Shown here: positions 12,585-25,725 of the stretch, piece after piece
How the letters are laid out: the number at the start of each line of letters is the position of its first letter
Numbering within the stretch: position 1 is the first letter of the stretch
DNA from: Panagrolaimus kolymaensis
Lineage: Eukaryota > Nematoda > Chromadorea > Rhabditida > Panagrolaimidae
Direction: 5' to 3'
NCBI GenBank assembly: GCA_028622995.1
Contig: JAJQJQ010000081.1
Coordinates: 124,001-188,000 of the forward strand
Length of the DNA stretch: 64,000 nucleotides
Made by a program: the position numbers and the translations under genes
The notes under the pieces: generated by a model
What the model saw: the letters and a program-made list of their open reading frames with translations, nothing else
What the model was told of the DNA's origin: nothing
The model's database searches: none

Positions 12585-14656
12585 ATGGAAATGGAAAAAA
12601 TTACTTTCGATCTTTTTGAATTACCTCCTCTTTCACCTCCATTAGAAATTGGAGGAAGAAGAAGTGCAGCAGTTGGTGAAGAAAGAAGCATGAATATTCC
12701 TTCACAATTTATTGTTCAATTTTGTATTGAATTTACTTTTGGAACTTTACATATTTTAATGACAATTTTTTTAATTGCTATGCGAAAGCGAAGAAAATCC
12801 ATGTATACCACCGCGTATTTTTTAATACAAATTTTTATTAATTTTATGGATTTAGGAAATGTTATTAATGTAAGTTATTTATGTTGGGGGATTTTAGAGG
12901 GATTGAAAATGTTTTGGTAAAAAATTTATTTTCAAAAATAAATTTTTTACTCTAACTTTTTTCTTACATTTTTTAGGGATTTTTTTCGTTAAAATTTTCA
13001 AACTTTGAAATATTTCGTGATTTTTATGTTGGAAATACAATTTTTGCTACGATTTTATACGATTTCTCAGCCTATTCAGCCCATTTTGAAATTATTGGAC
13101 ACACACTAATTGCATACAATCGATATGCAGTTTTTAAAGATTTAAATAATAATGTTTGGAAAGATGGAAATAAACTTTCATATATTATTATTGGATTATG
13201 TTTATCTCCATTAATTTCGATGGGTTTTCGATTACCATTTTTTGCGAATTTTATTGAAGCTAAAAATGGTTCCATTGCAATTATTTATATGAATTCGAAA
13301 ATTCAAGAATATGTTTCATATTCCAGCATCCTTCTTTTTATTTTAGCTTTCATTATAACTATTTTATTTTCAACTCTCGCGTATTTACGTTATCGAGAAT
13401 TTATCAAATTTACTAATATTCGATTGTCTGTTGCTTCAAGAGAAGTTAAATTATTAGGTAAGTGAGTAATATGAGTGGCAGCAGCTACAATTACTGCCAA
13501 AAATATTGAAACAAAATTTTTTATTAAAAAAGTTACTGTAATCAACCATGAAGTGACGTGGTGTATCGCACCAATATTTTAAATGATAAATCCTTTAAGT
13601 ACTTGGCTAGATATTCTTCGGCTAAACAGCATTTTTAAAACTGATTTTATTTAAAAGTTATATAACAAACACAAATGGTGATTGTTCCAAAAATTTTGGG
13701 ATTCGCATCTGTGATTTCAAAATTATCTGTGCCTAACAAGTTCACTGAAAAAAACTTGTTTTTTTTTATTATTAATTTTGTTATAAAAATTTTTGCTGAC
13801 ATTTATAAACCTTAAAAGTGCTACAAATCTAAAAAATCTGTTCTATATTTTTTGGAATTCTTAATTTTCGAAATTTACTCCTAAAAAATATGGTTGTAAT
13901 TATTTTTGAAAAAATAATTAAACTTTATTTTCACAACCAAAATTATAGCCATTTACATATTTTTTCTTTTATTTTTGGTTCCTCTCTAATCATTTTTTTT
14001 AAATGAGTGGGTATTTTTTCAAAAAAAGGAATAAACGTGACTTTTTTTATTTTCACTTTTTTGAAACCATTAATTTTGTCCATTTTTTTAAATGATTGTT
14101 TGTTTTTTTCAGTTCATAATTGCTGCATGTTATTATGTTTAACTTTACGCATGGTATATCAATTAGCTTTATTGTATGCAACATTATTTAAATATCCATC
14201 TTTAACAACAATTGCTCAATCATTTTTACCTTTTATTAGTGTAACATATTCATTTTCAAGTTCAGTATTTCTTTTGATAATTAGGTAAGTAAATTTCAAA
14301 AAAAAAATTAATAAAAGATTTTGAATTGACTCAATGGACTAGAATCAATCCAAATTTAAAAATACGGTAAATGAGACTCGATGGAATAAAAAAAAATTTA
14401 GACTTCCTTATTTTTACAATTCCCCTCTTTTTAAAGCAAATAAATTTTTTAACATTTTTACAACTTCCATCCAAATTTTATTTTTTTCAGCGAGCATATA
14501 CGTTACGATTTTTTAACCTTTTATGGGTTTGGTAATTTGTGCGGTCTTTCAACAACTTCCACTTTATCAAAAGCTTCATTTTCTCCACCTCAACCTCCTC
14601 TGCCTCAACGACAACAGCAACACCAACAACATCTTTCACAAATTACAACCTTTTAA
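12585..14656 (+). CDS. Nematode 7TM chemoreceptor-like protein, copy 1
   Basis: Putative G-protein-coupled serpentine receptor of the nematode chemoreceptor type, nearest in layout to the Srg superfamily. Exons 12585-12869, 12977-13457, 14113-14284 and 14491-14656; 367 aa. A long hydrophilic N-terminus (about 45 residues) is followed by seven hydrophobic spans; a conserved TLIAYNRYAVF sits at the end of the third span, where GPCRs have the DRY-like motif, and SEHIRYDFLTFYGF follows the last span. The tail is Pro/Gln/Ser-rich. A splice acceptor (AATTTTAG) lies 3 nt before the ATG, suggesting trans-splicing. Copy 2 follows 216 bp downstream on the same strand with the same exon logic, indicating tandem duplication. 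Ligand unknown. Confidence 0.82.
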
Positions 14657-14872
14657 AAAGAAAAACTTTCATAATTTTGTTCTTGTCTTTTTTAACCTTT
14701 AGCTTCCCGCAGCAGTAGTCTTCAGAAAAAAAAGGCAATAATAATAACAGCCATAATTTACAACCACGACTTCTTTACATTTAAATTTTTTTTTGTGTAA
14801 AAATATCAAAGTTTAAAAATATTTTGTAATCAAAAGTAAAATATTTACTTTATTTCTGTAAAAAAACTTACG

Positions 14873-16262
14873 ATGATGTCAGTTGGTTATTTAATTGTAT
14901 CAATTTTTGAAGGGATTTTTACTGTTTTTCATTGTTCGTTTATATATTTTTTAATTTTTCAACGACATAAAAACAACCGACTTTTTTCTTCGTCATTTTA
15001 TTTATTGTATATTGTATCAGGAATTATTAGTTTGGTTTATGTTATAAATGTAAGAAAAATTGTTTTAATTTTGAAATACAAAAAATCTAAAAACATAGAA
15101 GTCTAAAATTCTTCCACCAAGTCTTCCAAGAAAAAAAAAATAAAACTTAGAAATTCCATAGAATCTCGCATCAAAATATGAAATTTGATAATTTGATAAT
15201 TTAAATTTTTCAGGATTTTTACACCTGGAAACTCTCCCATGTAACAGCTCTTCGATCATTTTATGAATCAAATCCAATATTTGTTTCAATTGCATATTTA
15301 ATAAATGGTTATAGCTTTCATGCGATATGCTTTTGTTATACCATAATTTCATATAATCGTTATTTAATGCTTCGAAATTCACCAACATTAAAACCAGTTT
15401 GGAGTCAAAGAACCGCCATAAAATTTTGTATTTTAATGATTTTATTTCCATTTTCCATCGTAGTTCATCGATGTTTTTTTCCTGCTAAATATGTATTTGA
15501 TGATTCTGGAACCATTTTAATTACTCATCGAGATGCTAATATCGCTTTCGTAAGTTTGTTTCAGAGAGAGATAAGAAAATTTATAAATGAGGAAATATGA
15601 TTTTTTTAGATAACAAATATTGCAAATGTTGTATTTGATTTTTGTAATTTACTTCCAACAATGGGTTTAAACTATTGTTCATTTGTTAAATACAAAATTT
15701 TATTAAAATCCAAAGTTCACAAAAATTCCATGCATGAAGCTAAACTTTTTTGTAAGTTTTTTCTTTTTTTAGTGAAAAAATTCCCAAAAAAATGGTGACG
15801 CTTTTTTTTCTTCGAAGTTTTTTTTACCGTAACCTTCGAAGTTCAAAACATCGACGTCGTTGACTCATTCATTTCTCAATTAAAATCTTTCTTTGAAACT
15901 AACAACCTATAATTTTTAGTTCACTCCATTTATTCATGCCTTTGTTTTACATTAGTATTTGCATTTGAAATTGCATATTTAATTGATAAATATGCGCATA
16001 GCGAAAAATTTAATGGCTTCGTTCAATATATTATTCCCATTTTGGTTACAGCTTATTTACTTATGGGTTCATTAATTTTGCTTATTATTAGGTTAGTTGT
16101 TTCCGTTAATAAAGAAAAAGAAAATTAAAGTTAAACATAATTAATTTCAGTAAACCGTTGCGCCACGCATATTTGTCGTTTTATGGCTTAAATTATATTT
16201 TACATTCTTTGAGATCGCGAAATTTGCAACAAATCTCTCCATGGAAATCAGAAACTTTTTAA
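14873..16262 (+). CDS. Nematode 7TM chemoreceptor-like protein, copy 2
   Basis: Tandem relative of the preceding receptor. Exons 14873-15049, 15214-15549, 15610-15751, 15920-16091 and 16151-16262; 312 aa, a typical length for C. elegans-type serpentine receptors. Seven hydrophobic spans are visible. SYNRYLML matches the AYNRYAVF position of copy 1, and SKPLRHAYLSFYGL matches the SEHIRYDFLTFYGF after its last span, so the two genes are homologous although only distantly similar overall. It has one more intron than copy 1 and lacks the long N-terminal and Pro/Gln C-terminal extensions. Function as a sensory receptor is inferred from family only. Confidence 0.82.
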
Positions 16263-16470
16263 TATTGTCCTTAATGCTCCAGAATCGGGTTGATGAAATC
16301 CAGCAAGTCGACCTTCGGTATATTTCCATATTTTACAAATTGGTTGGCTACCCCTAGACACCTTTCATTTCAAAACAACAATATGAAAGAAGGATGTTTT
16401 CAATGGCAAAGAAATACAAATGTGACATCTTGTAAATAGCAATAATAATTTACTATATATTTTTTTGTAA

Positions 16471-16476
16471 AATAAA
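16471..16476 (+). terminator. Polyadenylation signal AATAAA after receptor copy 2
   Basis: AATAAA about 209 nt after the stop codon; a longer 3' UTR than elsewhere in the window. Confidence 0.4.
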
Positions 16477-16868
16477 GAATTAATAAAAATCTAAACACAC
16501 TAAAGGCACAAATTCTTAACAAAAAATGCACATACATATTCTTAGAGAAACATATGCTTGAGAAGGAAGTTAATTAGCAACATGTAATAAAACATAAAAG
16601 TACACGGCTTTTTACGGCGGCGACAAACTCTAAATACTCTGTCTGCTATGTTTGTTAGATTATAACGACGAAGACATGGTAATATGATTAACAAGCAAGC
16701 AACATTCAAACAATATCTCAGATTATTTCAGCCATAAAACTAGACGATGATTCAATGAGGAAAAGAACACATTTATTTTTTATACATAATATTTTGAACA
16801 TTAACAGTTTACAAGAAGACATACTTTTAAAATGTCAAAAAAGCAATCACAAAATGACATGGAAAAGA

Positions 16869-17665
16869 TTATTCTGATTTGTGTTGATCCATAGGTAAAT
16901 CTTCAATGTTACTATTGGTATCTTCATCATCTTGTATCTAAAAAAAAGAAAACACAGTGAGTAAAAACTAACAACGTTGAACTCAATAACATACCTTTCT
17001 TGATTGAGATTTTTGAGTTTTATCAAGTGTTAAATCTGGTGTTTTCATTCTTCCATCTTCATCACTATTACCATCACCTTTTCGATGTTTAGTTGAACGC
17101 CTTGTTGAATTTTGTGTACGTTGAGGTCGAAGAGCTAAAAAAAGTAACATAGACACAATTTTAACTATCCCAAAAACTTACATTTATTCTTTGTTTGTTT
17201 CTTCTTTGTATTCATTGGTTTTGCATCCTTTGCTACCATGTTTTTAACCATTGTTGATTTCTTTTCCTTTGGAGAAGTCATCGGTTTTGTAGAAGGTTGT
17301 TTTACAACTGCAACAGCAGCAGCGACATGAGGTTTGATGATTTCAGGATTGCTTTCTTTTATAATTTCAGGAGGAGGCTTCTTTACTTCTTGCATAGCTG
17401 ATGTTTTAGTATTATTACCATGTGATGTAGTTGAACAATGTGGTGGTGGTGGTTGTCCTGGTGGTGTCTTTCCTATTTCTTTAGTTGTTTTTCTTCCATC
17501 ACCCATTGAAGCAGCAGCAGTATTTGGAGCATTATTATTCTTTTTATTGTTGTTGTTTACTGCTCGTTTTTGAGTTGAAGAACCTTTAGAACATTGCCAT
17601 AATGAAATAAACATAATTATTATGGTATTTAATAAACAGAGCATCCAATATTCGATTGCATTCAT
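16869..17665 (-). CDS. Unknown protein with N-terminal membrane anchor and Lys/Pro-rich tail
   Basis: Not recognised. Three exons, 17665-17182, 17134-16995 and 16937-16869, encode 230 aa in a consistent frame. The N-terminus carries one hydrophobic span (MLCLLNTIIIMFISLW, residues 7-22) and then a long, charged, low-complexity region with Asn, Pro and Lys runs and many Thr/Ser, ending in an acidic tail (DDEDTNSNIEDL). This suggests a small single-pass membrane or signal-anchored protein with a disordered domain. It could also be started upstream at 17851, but that extension is low-complexity, so the ATG before the hydrophobic span is preferred. The start is 286 bp from the divergently transcribed tyrosine phosphatase, so they may share a promoter region. 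Confidence 0.6.
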
Positions 17666-17950
17666 GGTTAACGTCGTCGTCGTCGTTGATGGTGTTGAGA
17701 AAAAATAGAAAGCTAGTTTTAAACTTTGAAACTCTAAAACTTGCAACAACAAAAAAATGGAAGTGTTTGAATGCAAAAATATTTGGTTTCGACGCGCATC
17801 AAAATTTTCATGTGAAAATTCCAAAATTTGCATGAATCCATGAACCTTCACTCTTCTTTTTTTTCATGCATTCGTCAAATTTTTTTTTGTTTCATTTCGA
17901 TTGTTTCCATTCAAAGCAAACTTCAGCAGCTATCTCAACAACTCAAATAA

Positions 17951-19564
17951 ATGACAACAAGAAAAACACATCGTACAAAAGGTTCAAATGCTTCATGTGC
18001 TACAGCCGCATCTGTTTCAGTTCCAGTAAAACCGCCTCGAACATCTCGACGTGGAAAGAATACTGCTTCATCCGCAACTGCAACCAATGATGGTGATGGT
18101 GATGATGGAACTCAAATTGAAGTTGCACTTCCAAAACATCATCGACGTGAAAGTGTAAGTTACTTTTCTTTTTTCGTATGCTTTATGAGATGGAAAAATT
18201 AATGAAATGTGTGATTTTTTTAGAAAAATAAGAGAGAACATTCTATTGAAACTTGTGCCGTTGATGGATATGATAAAGCATTAGCTTCATTTGCTGTTGA
18301 AACGGTCAAAACTGGTGTAGCAAAATTAGTGAAAGATTTCACTGAAACTCGAGCTATTGCACAAAAGAAGCATGTGCTTAAAACTGCATTTGATAAGAAT
18401 CATGATAAAAATCGGTATAAAGGTTAGTTGTTTTTTCTTCTCAAATACATCTTTGATGCTTCTTGAAGTTTTTACTATGGCCTATGTTATTTTTATGATA
18501 CATACCTTTTATAGACGTCATTTGCATTGATGAAACAAGATGTGTACTTGAATGGCCTCGAGATCATCCAAATGATTATATTCATGCTAATTGGGTATGT
18601 TTGTTTTTTCATTTTTGATTTATTTACTTAACTTTCAAATTTTAAGGTTCATATCCGTGGTGAAAAACGTTACATATGCTGTCAAGGTCCAACTCCTAAA
18701 ACAGTTGAAGATTTTTGGCGCCTAATTTTTCAAGAAAAAATTAAAGGTATTGTTATGTTAACTGAAGTTATGGAACTTGGAAAAAAGAAGTGAGTTCAAC
18801 CTTTCTTTCGTATGTGTGCAATGGCAATAATTTAATGTTTTTCAGATGTGAACAATATTGGCCCAAAGCTGTTGGAGAATCAATGACAAGCGGAATATGT
18901 ACCATAACAAATAAGAAGATTACTGAAGTCGAAAAAATGCTTATTTCAACACAATTAGAAATTACTGCTAATAATGAAACGTTAAAATGTGAACATGTTT
19001 TATGGACTGGGTATGACAATAGCTTTATGAATGATTTGATGAGCTTTTTTTGTTGTTGCTTGTAACTTTTTGTTCATTGTTTCAGTTGGCCTGATCGCGG
19101 TGTTCCAGAGAACCAACTTGCTACATTACGACTCGTACGAAAGATGGCTCCATTTCAACCTTGCCTTGTTCATTGTTCAGCTGGAATTGGACGAACTGGA
19201 ACTATCGTTGGTTTAGATCTTTGTCAAAAAACTTTACAAGCTGGTGAAAAAGCTGATATGCATGAAATTGTTAAAGAACTCAGAAAATTTCGTCATGGAT
19301 CTGTTCAAACTGATATTCAAGTTAGTTTTATTACTACAACATTCTTAATGCTTTCATTTATCAATCTTATAATAACTAATGCTTATTTTCTTTTTAGTTC
19401 GTATTTATGCATGCTGTAATTCTCAAACTTGCTGAAAATAGAAAGGTAATTTATTTAATTTTCCTTGAAGCTTTATCAATATTCTTATTTTTTAGGCTAC
19501 TACAAGAGATGCTGTAAAACCATTCTTTGATGAATATGCTGCGTTCGTTGCTACAAGACAATAA
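17951..19564 (+). CDS. Non-receptor protein tyrosine phosphatase
   Basis: Cys-dependent phosphatase acting on phosphotyrosine. Eight exons: 17951-18154, 18224-18422, 18515-18594, 18647-18789, 18846-19010, 19086-19320, 19398-19445 and 19496-19564; 380 aa. After a basic, Ser/Thr-rich N-terminus of about 65 residues comes one PTP domain: KNRYKDV, YIHANW, QGPTPKTVEDFW, the general-acid loop WPDRGVP, the P-loop HCSAGIGRTG (about residues 291-300) and the Q-loop QTDIQ. All catalytic residues are therefore kept. It resembles the large group of small nematode PTPs, many of which are male germline-expressed in C. elegans; that expression is not visible here. The conserved pTyr-loop NRY is present, so the enzyme is probably active. 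Confidence 0.94.
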
Positions 19565-20453
19565 ATAAATAATAATACTTTTTTTAATGTCATAAATATG
19601 TTTCTATGTTTTATAAAAAGTTTACTAAATTATTGTTCTTTCGTTTTTATCGTTTTATCTTTCACATGGGAGAAGCTATTTGGATACAGTATTCGTTTTG
19701 ATATGGTTCCAACACTAACGCCTTTACATTCACGGTTTCTCTTGGAAATGGTCTAAGAAATTTAATTAATGCCTTAAGTTGCCAAACCAAACCTTTGTAT
19801 GCATTTTTTATTTCTAATTTTTCTTTTCCCTTATAAAAAACGAAAAAGGCATTATTAGCCTTCCTCATTCTTTCTCCCAGACTCAAAACCTTTTCCCTTT
19901 TTCTGTTTTTCTTCCTTTTTAGCTATTTTAGCAATGAACGTCTTTCTTGCCCTTTCAACTCTACTAATCAATATTTCTTGTCTTGCTTATTAATTTCGCT
20001 TGGTAAAAATTTTATAGTAATAATAACCTAATATAATTTAGTAACATGCAAAGGTATAAGAAATTTAGATAAGAATCTTTTTCATTTTTGCTTTTTTGTT
20101 TTATTGCATCTTCGAAAGCCTTGAATAAACCTCGTGATGCTTATTCACCTTTAGCCACCATATGTGAAATGCTCTCATTTTTTAGTATTAACATGTGCGA
20201 GTTTTTTTTACCATAGAAAACTTGCTTAAAATTTTGGTTAATTTTTATATTCTTATCCATTTTTCTTCTTTTAAACCCTTCTTTACATACTCCTTTAGGT
20301 AATTAAACTTAAATACTTTCATTAATTCCTTTTTCTTTTCACAATCTACGTGGACGTATTTTCATATATTTTCTTCTTCTTCGTAACTTTGAGAAAGTCT
20401 GTTCGGTTTATTACACTTTTTTTAAAAATTTGGTTTTTTCAAGATTTATAGGT
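19565..20453. other. Intergenic, no gene seen
   Basis: About 0.9 kb between two plus-strand genes. It holds AATAAA signals overlapping and just after the phosphatase stop codon, pyrimidine-rich tracts, and at 20443-20451 an acceptor-like GATTTATAG only 2 nt before the SRCAP-type start codon, a probable trans-splice site. A 74-codon minus-strand frame at 19662-19886 has no supporting feature. Confidence 0.5.
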
Positions 20454-23400
20454 ATGCCTAGAAGATCTCAATCAAGCCACAATCCAACCACAAATGTGGA
20501 TTCAGATGATGAAACATTGATGGAAATGTTAAAAGTAAAATTTCCAATACATTTATACTTATTAGTCTTACTTTGAATTTAAGGATTTCAAAGAAATTGA
20601 AAAATCAGACATACCACAACTGTTCCCAATTAAATCTTCTGATAATCCATCAAAATGGCTTGAATCAATTGTTGCAACAACTATTGAAGCGGAAAAAAAA
20701 CTAAACCCCGTTCAACTTGATCTTGACTCATTATCTCAAAAATGTAAATCAAAACAAGTTGTAAGTTGTTCATCTTTCTGCATACTGTAATAATCCTTTT
20801 GGTGTAATTTAGTCTTTAAAAACTACAGAAGCTATTAAACGGCTACAAGAATTAGAAGAACGAGGCATTCTTGAGGTTGACCCTCGAACTTTACAATCTA
20901 CAGTATCGAGACCTAAAAATAGTTTTTGGGATTTTTTTAAAATTGAACAACAACATATATTAAAAGAACAAAATGTCTTGGAAAAATGGCAAAGAAAGAT
21001 AGCAAGAAAACGAGCAAATGATATTATGAAGCTTATTTCTGAACGAAATCAAAGTGGCACAAATCAAAACCAAACCGAAGAAGTGCTTAAGAAAAAAGGA
21101 GCAACTAAAGTTGCTTCATTTATTCAAGAATTTTGGTATAAAGTTAACAGAATAACACTATATTATGAATTGGTACATGACGTTTTAATGACTTCATAGA
21201 CTAAGATTTATATTATTTTTATTTCAGCAACTTTTGGAAGATGCCAAACAGAAAAAACTTGAAAGCGAGCTACTTAATGTTATTGACCGTTCTTCCACCC
21301 TTACTCAAATTATGCTTCCGGGTACTAAAAAAGCGGAAGAAAAAAACAAGAAATCTGAGCTTGATGACTTGATGGATGAACCAGACGATATGGAAGCTTT
21401 CCTTGCTTCAGTGAGTTACCTTGGTTGCTTTTAATTCCATGTTTACAATATATCCTTTAGCTACCTCCTGAATATCTTGCTTCTTTTACTAATAATGGAA
21501 TTATGGAAGACGACTATGAAGAACCTATCAAAGAAAATAATTCTATTTCAACCAGGCGATCTCCAAGCAAATCCCCCATCAAACTAAATGGGTTCAAAAA
21601 TGTTGAACCAACAACATTAAAGGAAAATGGTATGGCTCAAAAGCGAGGACCTCAAAGATTATCATCATCTCCACCAATTGCAAAAAAGGCAAAATTAGAT
21701 ATGGAAATTGATATGGAAGTTGATGGTTCTCAAGACATTTTAACAAAACCACATGAAACTTCAGATGAGACTATACAATCAATGAACCATGAAGCTACTA
21801 CTGATGAATCTGTAAATCCCACACCTCAACCCTCCAATTCTCTTCATGATCAAGAAATGAAGGAATTAGCTAAAACTGCTGAAGCTTTTCTTCCAACAGG
21901 ATCAACATATGAAACTGCTAAAGTTCGCACTGAAGTTCCTTCATTATTAAGCGCTATTTTACGTGAATATCAACACATTGGGCTTGATTGGCTTTCATCA
22001 CTGTTTGAAAATAAACTTAATGGAATATTGGCTGATGAAATGGGTCTCGGTAAAACAGTACAAACGATTGCATTTTTGGCACATTTAGCTGAAAACAAAA
22101 AAATTTGGGGCCCTCATCTCATCGTTGTACCAACATCTGTTTTGCTCAATTGGGAACGAGAATTTAAGCGATTTTGTCCATCTCTAAAAGTGTTAACTTA
22201 CTTTGGATCAACTAAAGAAAGAAAAGAGAAAAGAAAAGTAAGATTTTTTTCTCGTTACTTTGGCTTTGGATAAAGTATATCTTTTAAGGGATGGAAGAAA
22301 CCCAATGCTTTTAATATTTGCATTACTTCATATGATCTTTATATTCGTGATACTCGAATGTTTAAATGGCGAGCATGGCAATGTTTGGTTCTTGATGAAG
22401 CACATAATATTAAGAATAGCAAAAGTTTAAGATGGAATAAGCTTCTTTCTTTAAGAACAAGAATCCGTTTACTTCTAACTGGAACACCACTTCAAAATAA
22501 TCTCATGGAACTTTGGTCATTGCTATACTTTCTAATGCCATCGGTCTTTGGATCGCAAGAAGATTTCAAAAATTGGTTTAATGATCCTATGAATGCAATG
22601 GCTGAAGGTTCTGCAGAATATAATTCAATCATAGTTGAAAAACTTCATACTGTTATTAGACCATTTATTCTTCGAAGATTAAAATCGGAAGTTGAAAAAC
22701 AAATGCCTCTTAAATTGGAAAGAGTAATCTATTGCCCCTTAGCAAGAATTCAACGAAACATGTACAATCAATTTATTCGACAAAAATCGTTAGCTTTTTT
22801 ATTTTCTTTTGATTTAAAAACCTTTTGTTATTTTATCTTTCTCTTTTAGAACCATTGACAGTATTCGTGGTGGTTCGGCTGTTTCTGTAATGAATATTGT
22901 TATGCAGCTTCGAAAATGTTGTAATCATCCTAATTTATTTTATCCAATTTCTTGTACGGCACCAACGGCTTTACCTCAACTTTCTCTACCTTATCCAAAT
23001 ATTATAAATGAAAGCTACGAAGAAGATGAAGCTTTAACTTTTTTAAGAATGATGAAATCTGACTTTATTAATGAGGTTTCATTTTATTAAGCGAACGCAT
23101 TATTAATTCATCTCTTCGTTTTCAGAATGATGAATTACTACCATTAGTTTCTTCAATTTTTTTTAAAACCTCTGTACGAAGCGCATTTAAAGCAATTAAT
23201 AATTCTAGACGAATTTCTGAAAGAACTAGAATACCCATACTTCAAATTGATGAAAAAGAAATGTTTGATAAGGTTTCAAGGAAGATGCAATGGTTATGGA
23301 ATGTTACAAAACCAATTCGAGATGAAATTTATACAAAACACGATGCAGTGGAATCGAACCTTTTTCAGCCTGTTGGACGTGTTTTCCGAAGTCTTCATCA

Positions 23401-25033
23401 TAAACTTGTTCGAAAGTAACACATTTTTTATAGTTAGAATATTGTCATTAAACTTTCTTATTTTAGATATGCATTTCCAACTTTACCTGTATATTCCTTT
23501 CCACCAAAATGTTCAGTAGCAGCATCCCATAATAATCCCATTGAAGAAGTAGTAATGAATCGAGTTCTTGAAACGGAAGATGAGCTTGTCAGTCATATTC
23601 ATTATTCCATTCCCATTCAATATCCCGACCCTAAATTAGTTGAACTTGATTGCGGTAAACTTCGTATGTTAGCCAAACTGCTTCGTGAACTCAAACAAGG
23701 AGGACATCGATGTTTAATTTTTACTCAAATGTCAAAAATGCTTGATATTCTTGAAGTGTTTCTATCGCACCAAAAGTATCCATATTTCCGTCTTGATGGT
23801 TCAACAGTCATTCAACAACGTCAAGTTTTAATGGATCGTTTTAATGCAGATGATCGAGTTTTTGTATTTATTTTATCTACAAGATCAGGTGGTATTGGAA
23901 TGAATCTTACTGGCGCTGATACCGTAATCTTTTATGATTCCGATTGGAATCCAACTATGGATGCTCAAGCTCAAGACAGATGTCATCGAGTAAATCCTTT
24001 TTATTAACAAACTAACTTTATAAATACCATGATTTAGATTGGTCAAACGCGTAATGTTGTTATTTATCGGCTTATCAGCTCTCACTCAATTGAAGAAAAT
24101 ATTCTTAAAAAAGCAACCCATAAGCGAAGATTAGGTGAAATGGCACTTGATGAAGGAGAATTCAATTCTAAATTTGGCGAAAAATCAGATGTTCGAGAAT
24201 TATTTGAGGGTGAAGAAGCTCTTCAAGATGTTCTTGATGATTGTGATTTTTCTTTAAATGCTAAGGAAGTTGAAAAAGTATTCCATTTTTTTTTTGTTTT
24301 CTCTCCTCCTCATAGTCTTTGTTTATTTATAGGCAATGTTTTCTGTTGAAGATCAAAGTGATGTTCAAGCTGCGCAAGAATTAAGAAAAGAAATAGGCGA
24401 AGATGAACCTGAAGGTGGGGCACCTGAAGATGTAATAAAAGCAATTATTTCAGAAGTATGGAGATTATTTTTCTCGAATTTTTGAATAATTCCTTGATTT
24501 TTAGATTACACCCATTGAACGATATGCATTTAATATTTCATTGAATGAAAAGATGCCCGAAATTAATGAAAGACGAAGACATTATATTGTATGTTTTTTG
24601 TTTTCTTTTTTGTAAAAAAAAACACAAACAATGCAAAACAAAATAGTTAATCACTTTTTATTATCGCTGATAATATTTTCCCCTTGATTTTAATTCATTA
24701 TTCTTTAATAATTTCTGTTTTTTTAAGGGAACCCTTGAAGAAAATGGAATCGATCCCGGTGATGATGGGTCAGATGATGAAGATGAAGATCTTGATTCGG
24801 ATGATGATGAAACAGATAAATCATCAAGTCGTCGAAGTACACCTTTACCACCGCCACCCTCCTCTCAACCCCAACCACCACTACCAACAAAATCAATAAG
24901 AAAACCACCAAAACGATTATTGAATAACGGGTCAACAAGCTCAGCAGCAGGATCAACTCCATCTTCAGCTGCTGCTGCATCAACAACAACAAGAAGTAAA
25001 CGGGTTAGATTTAGTAGCGGTGTTGCAGGCTAA
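20454..25033 (+). CDS. ssl-1: SWR1/SRCAP-type chromatin remodeller
   Basis: INO80-family Snf2 ATPase that exchanges H2A for H2A.Z. Coding parts: 20454-20534, 20584-20760, 20813-21172, 21228-21410, 21461-22237, 22289-22788, 22850-23075, 23126-23415, 23467-23989, 24038-24277, 24333-24455, 24505-24588 and 24728-25033; 1,289 aa, short for the family (yeast Swr1 about 1,500; human SRCAP over 3,200). An HSA-type helix lies near residues 135-175 (SFWDFF...). The ATPase has [11 protein letters not shown] near 455, LDEAHNIKN near 560 and [23 protein letters not shown]. The two lobes are split by an insert with [13 protein letters not shown], diagnostic of SWR1/INO80. Lobe 2 has [10 protein letters not shown] and DRCHRIGQTRNV, split by an intron. 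The tail is acidic, then Pro/Ser/Ala-rich and basic. The symbol is that of the C. elegans orthologue. Confidence 0.93.
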
Positions 25034-25283
25034 AAAATAATAAACAAATATCATTTTTTTTGATCTCATCAACCTAATTTTTAGACCTAATTTTTATGCA
25101 ACACCGTGATTTTTTGTATTTAAAAAAAACGTGTTTTTCTTTTATAACTTTTTTCTTTATATTTAAATTTATTGATTGTAATTTTTTTTAAAGAATATGC
25201 TTTTGCAATGAAAATATTTTATCAAAAATGAGAGAATATTAAAATTTATACAAAAAACTAAGTAATTAAATTTTAAATGATGA

Positions 25284-25289
25284 TTTATT
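25284..25289 (-). terminator. Polyadenylation signal of the Gly/Tyr-rich peptide gene
   Basis: TTTATT on the plus strand (AATAAA on the minus strand) starts 5 nt past the stop codon. Confidence 0.5.
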
Positions 25290-25293
25290 TAAT

Positions 25294-25647
25294 TTATTTT
25301 CCATAAAAGCCTCGACCATATCCAAATCCACCTAAACCAAATCGGCGACCATAATATCCTCTACCATAAAACGGACGTCCAAATCCTCCGTAATATGGTC
25401 TATATCCGCCATATGCCCACTGGGCGTCAACTAAAAAAAGAAGGAAAGATTATAGTTACTTCGAAAATTAAAAAATTAAAATGGAAAATTTCAAATTGCT
25501 TTGGAGCAGCTACCGTAAACAAAGAGAGGTAGTTACATAGTGACTCGAATCGTTCCGCTCTATTATTAGTTTTTAAACATCTTTCTTACCTGTTGCAACG
25601 GATAATAAAGCAATAAGAGCAACAAGAATTAAATAAATGGCCTTCAT
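25294..25647 (-). CDS. Secreted Gly/Tyr-rich peptide, NLP-29/CNC type antimicrobial candidate
   Basis: Two exons, 25647-25590 and 25430-25294, encode 64 aa. The first 23 residues are a signal peptide (IYLILVALIALLSVATG then VDA). The mature part begins QWAYGGY and consists of Gly, Tyr, Phe and Arg blocks (YYGGFGRPF, GRGYYGRRFG), ending in FYGK. C. elegans NLP-27 to NLP-34 and related caenacins start with the same QW-GYGGY pattern after the signal and are epidermal antimicrobial peptides induced by fungal infection or wounding. The family link rests on composition and the mature N-terminus, not alignment. The single intron sits just before the mature peptide. A TATA box precedes the gene and an AATAAA follows the stop. 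Confidence 0.8.
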
Positions 25648-25725
25648 TTTTATTTTATATAAAAACACTTTTTTGGTGGTAGTTTTCTGATTTGAAAACG
25701 TTATTGACCCTTCTAAAATCTCAAC

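Noticed and set aside
12585..16262. Operon of the two receptor genes
   Set aside because: Same strand and close, but 216 bp spacing with no clear U-rich element or acceptor before copy 2; independent genes are equally likely.
19662..19886. 74-codon minus-strand frame downstream of the tyrosine phosphatase
   Set aside because: No splice sites, no domain, and placed in a probable 3' flanking region.
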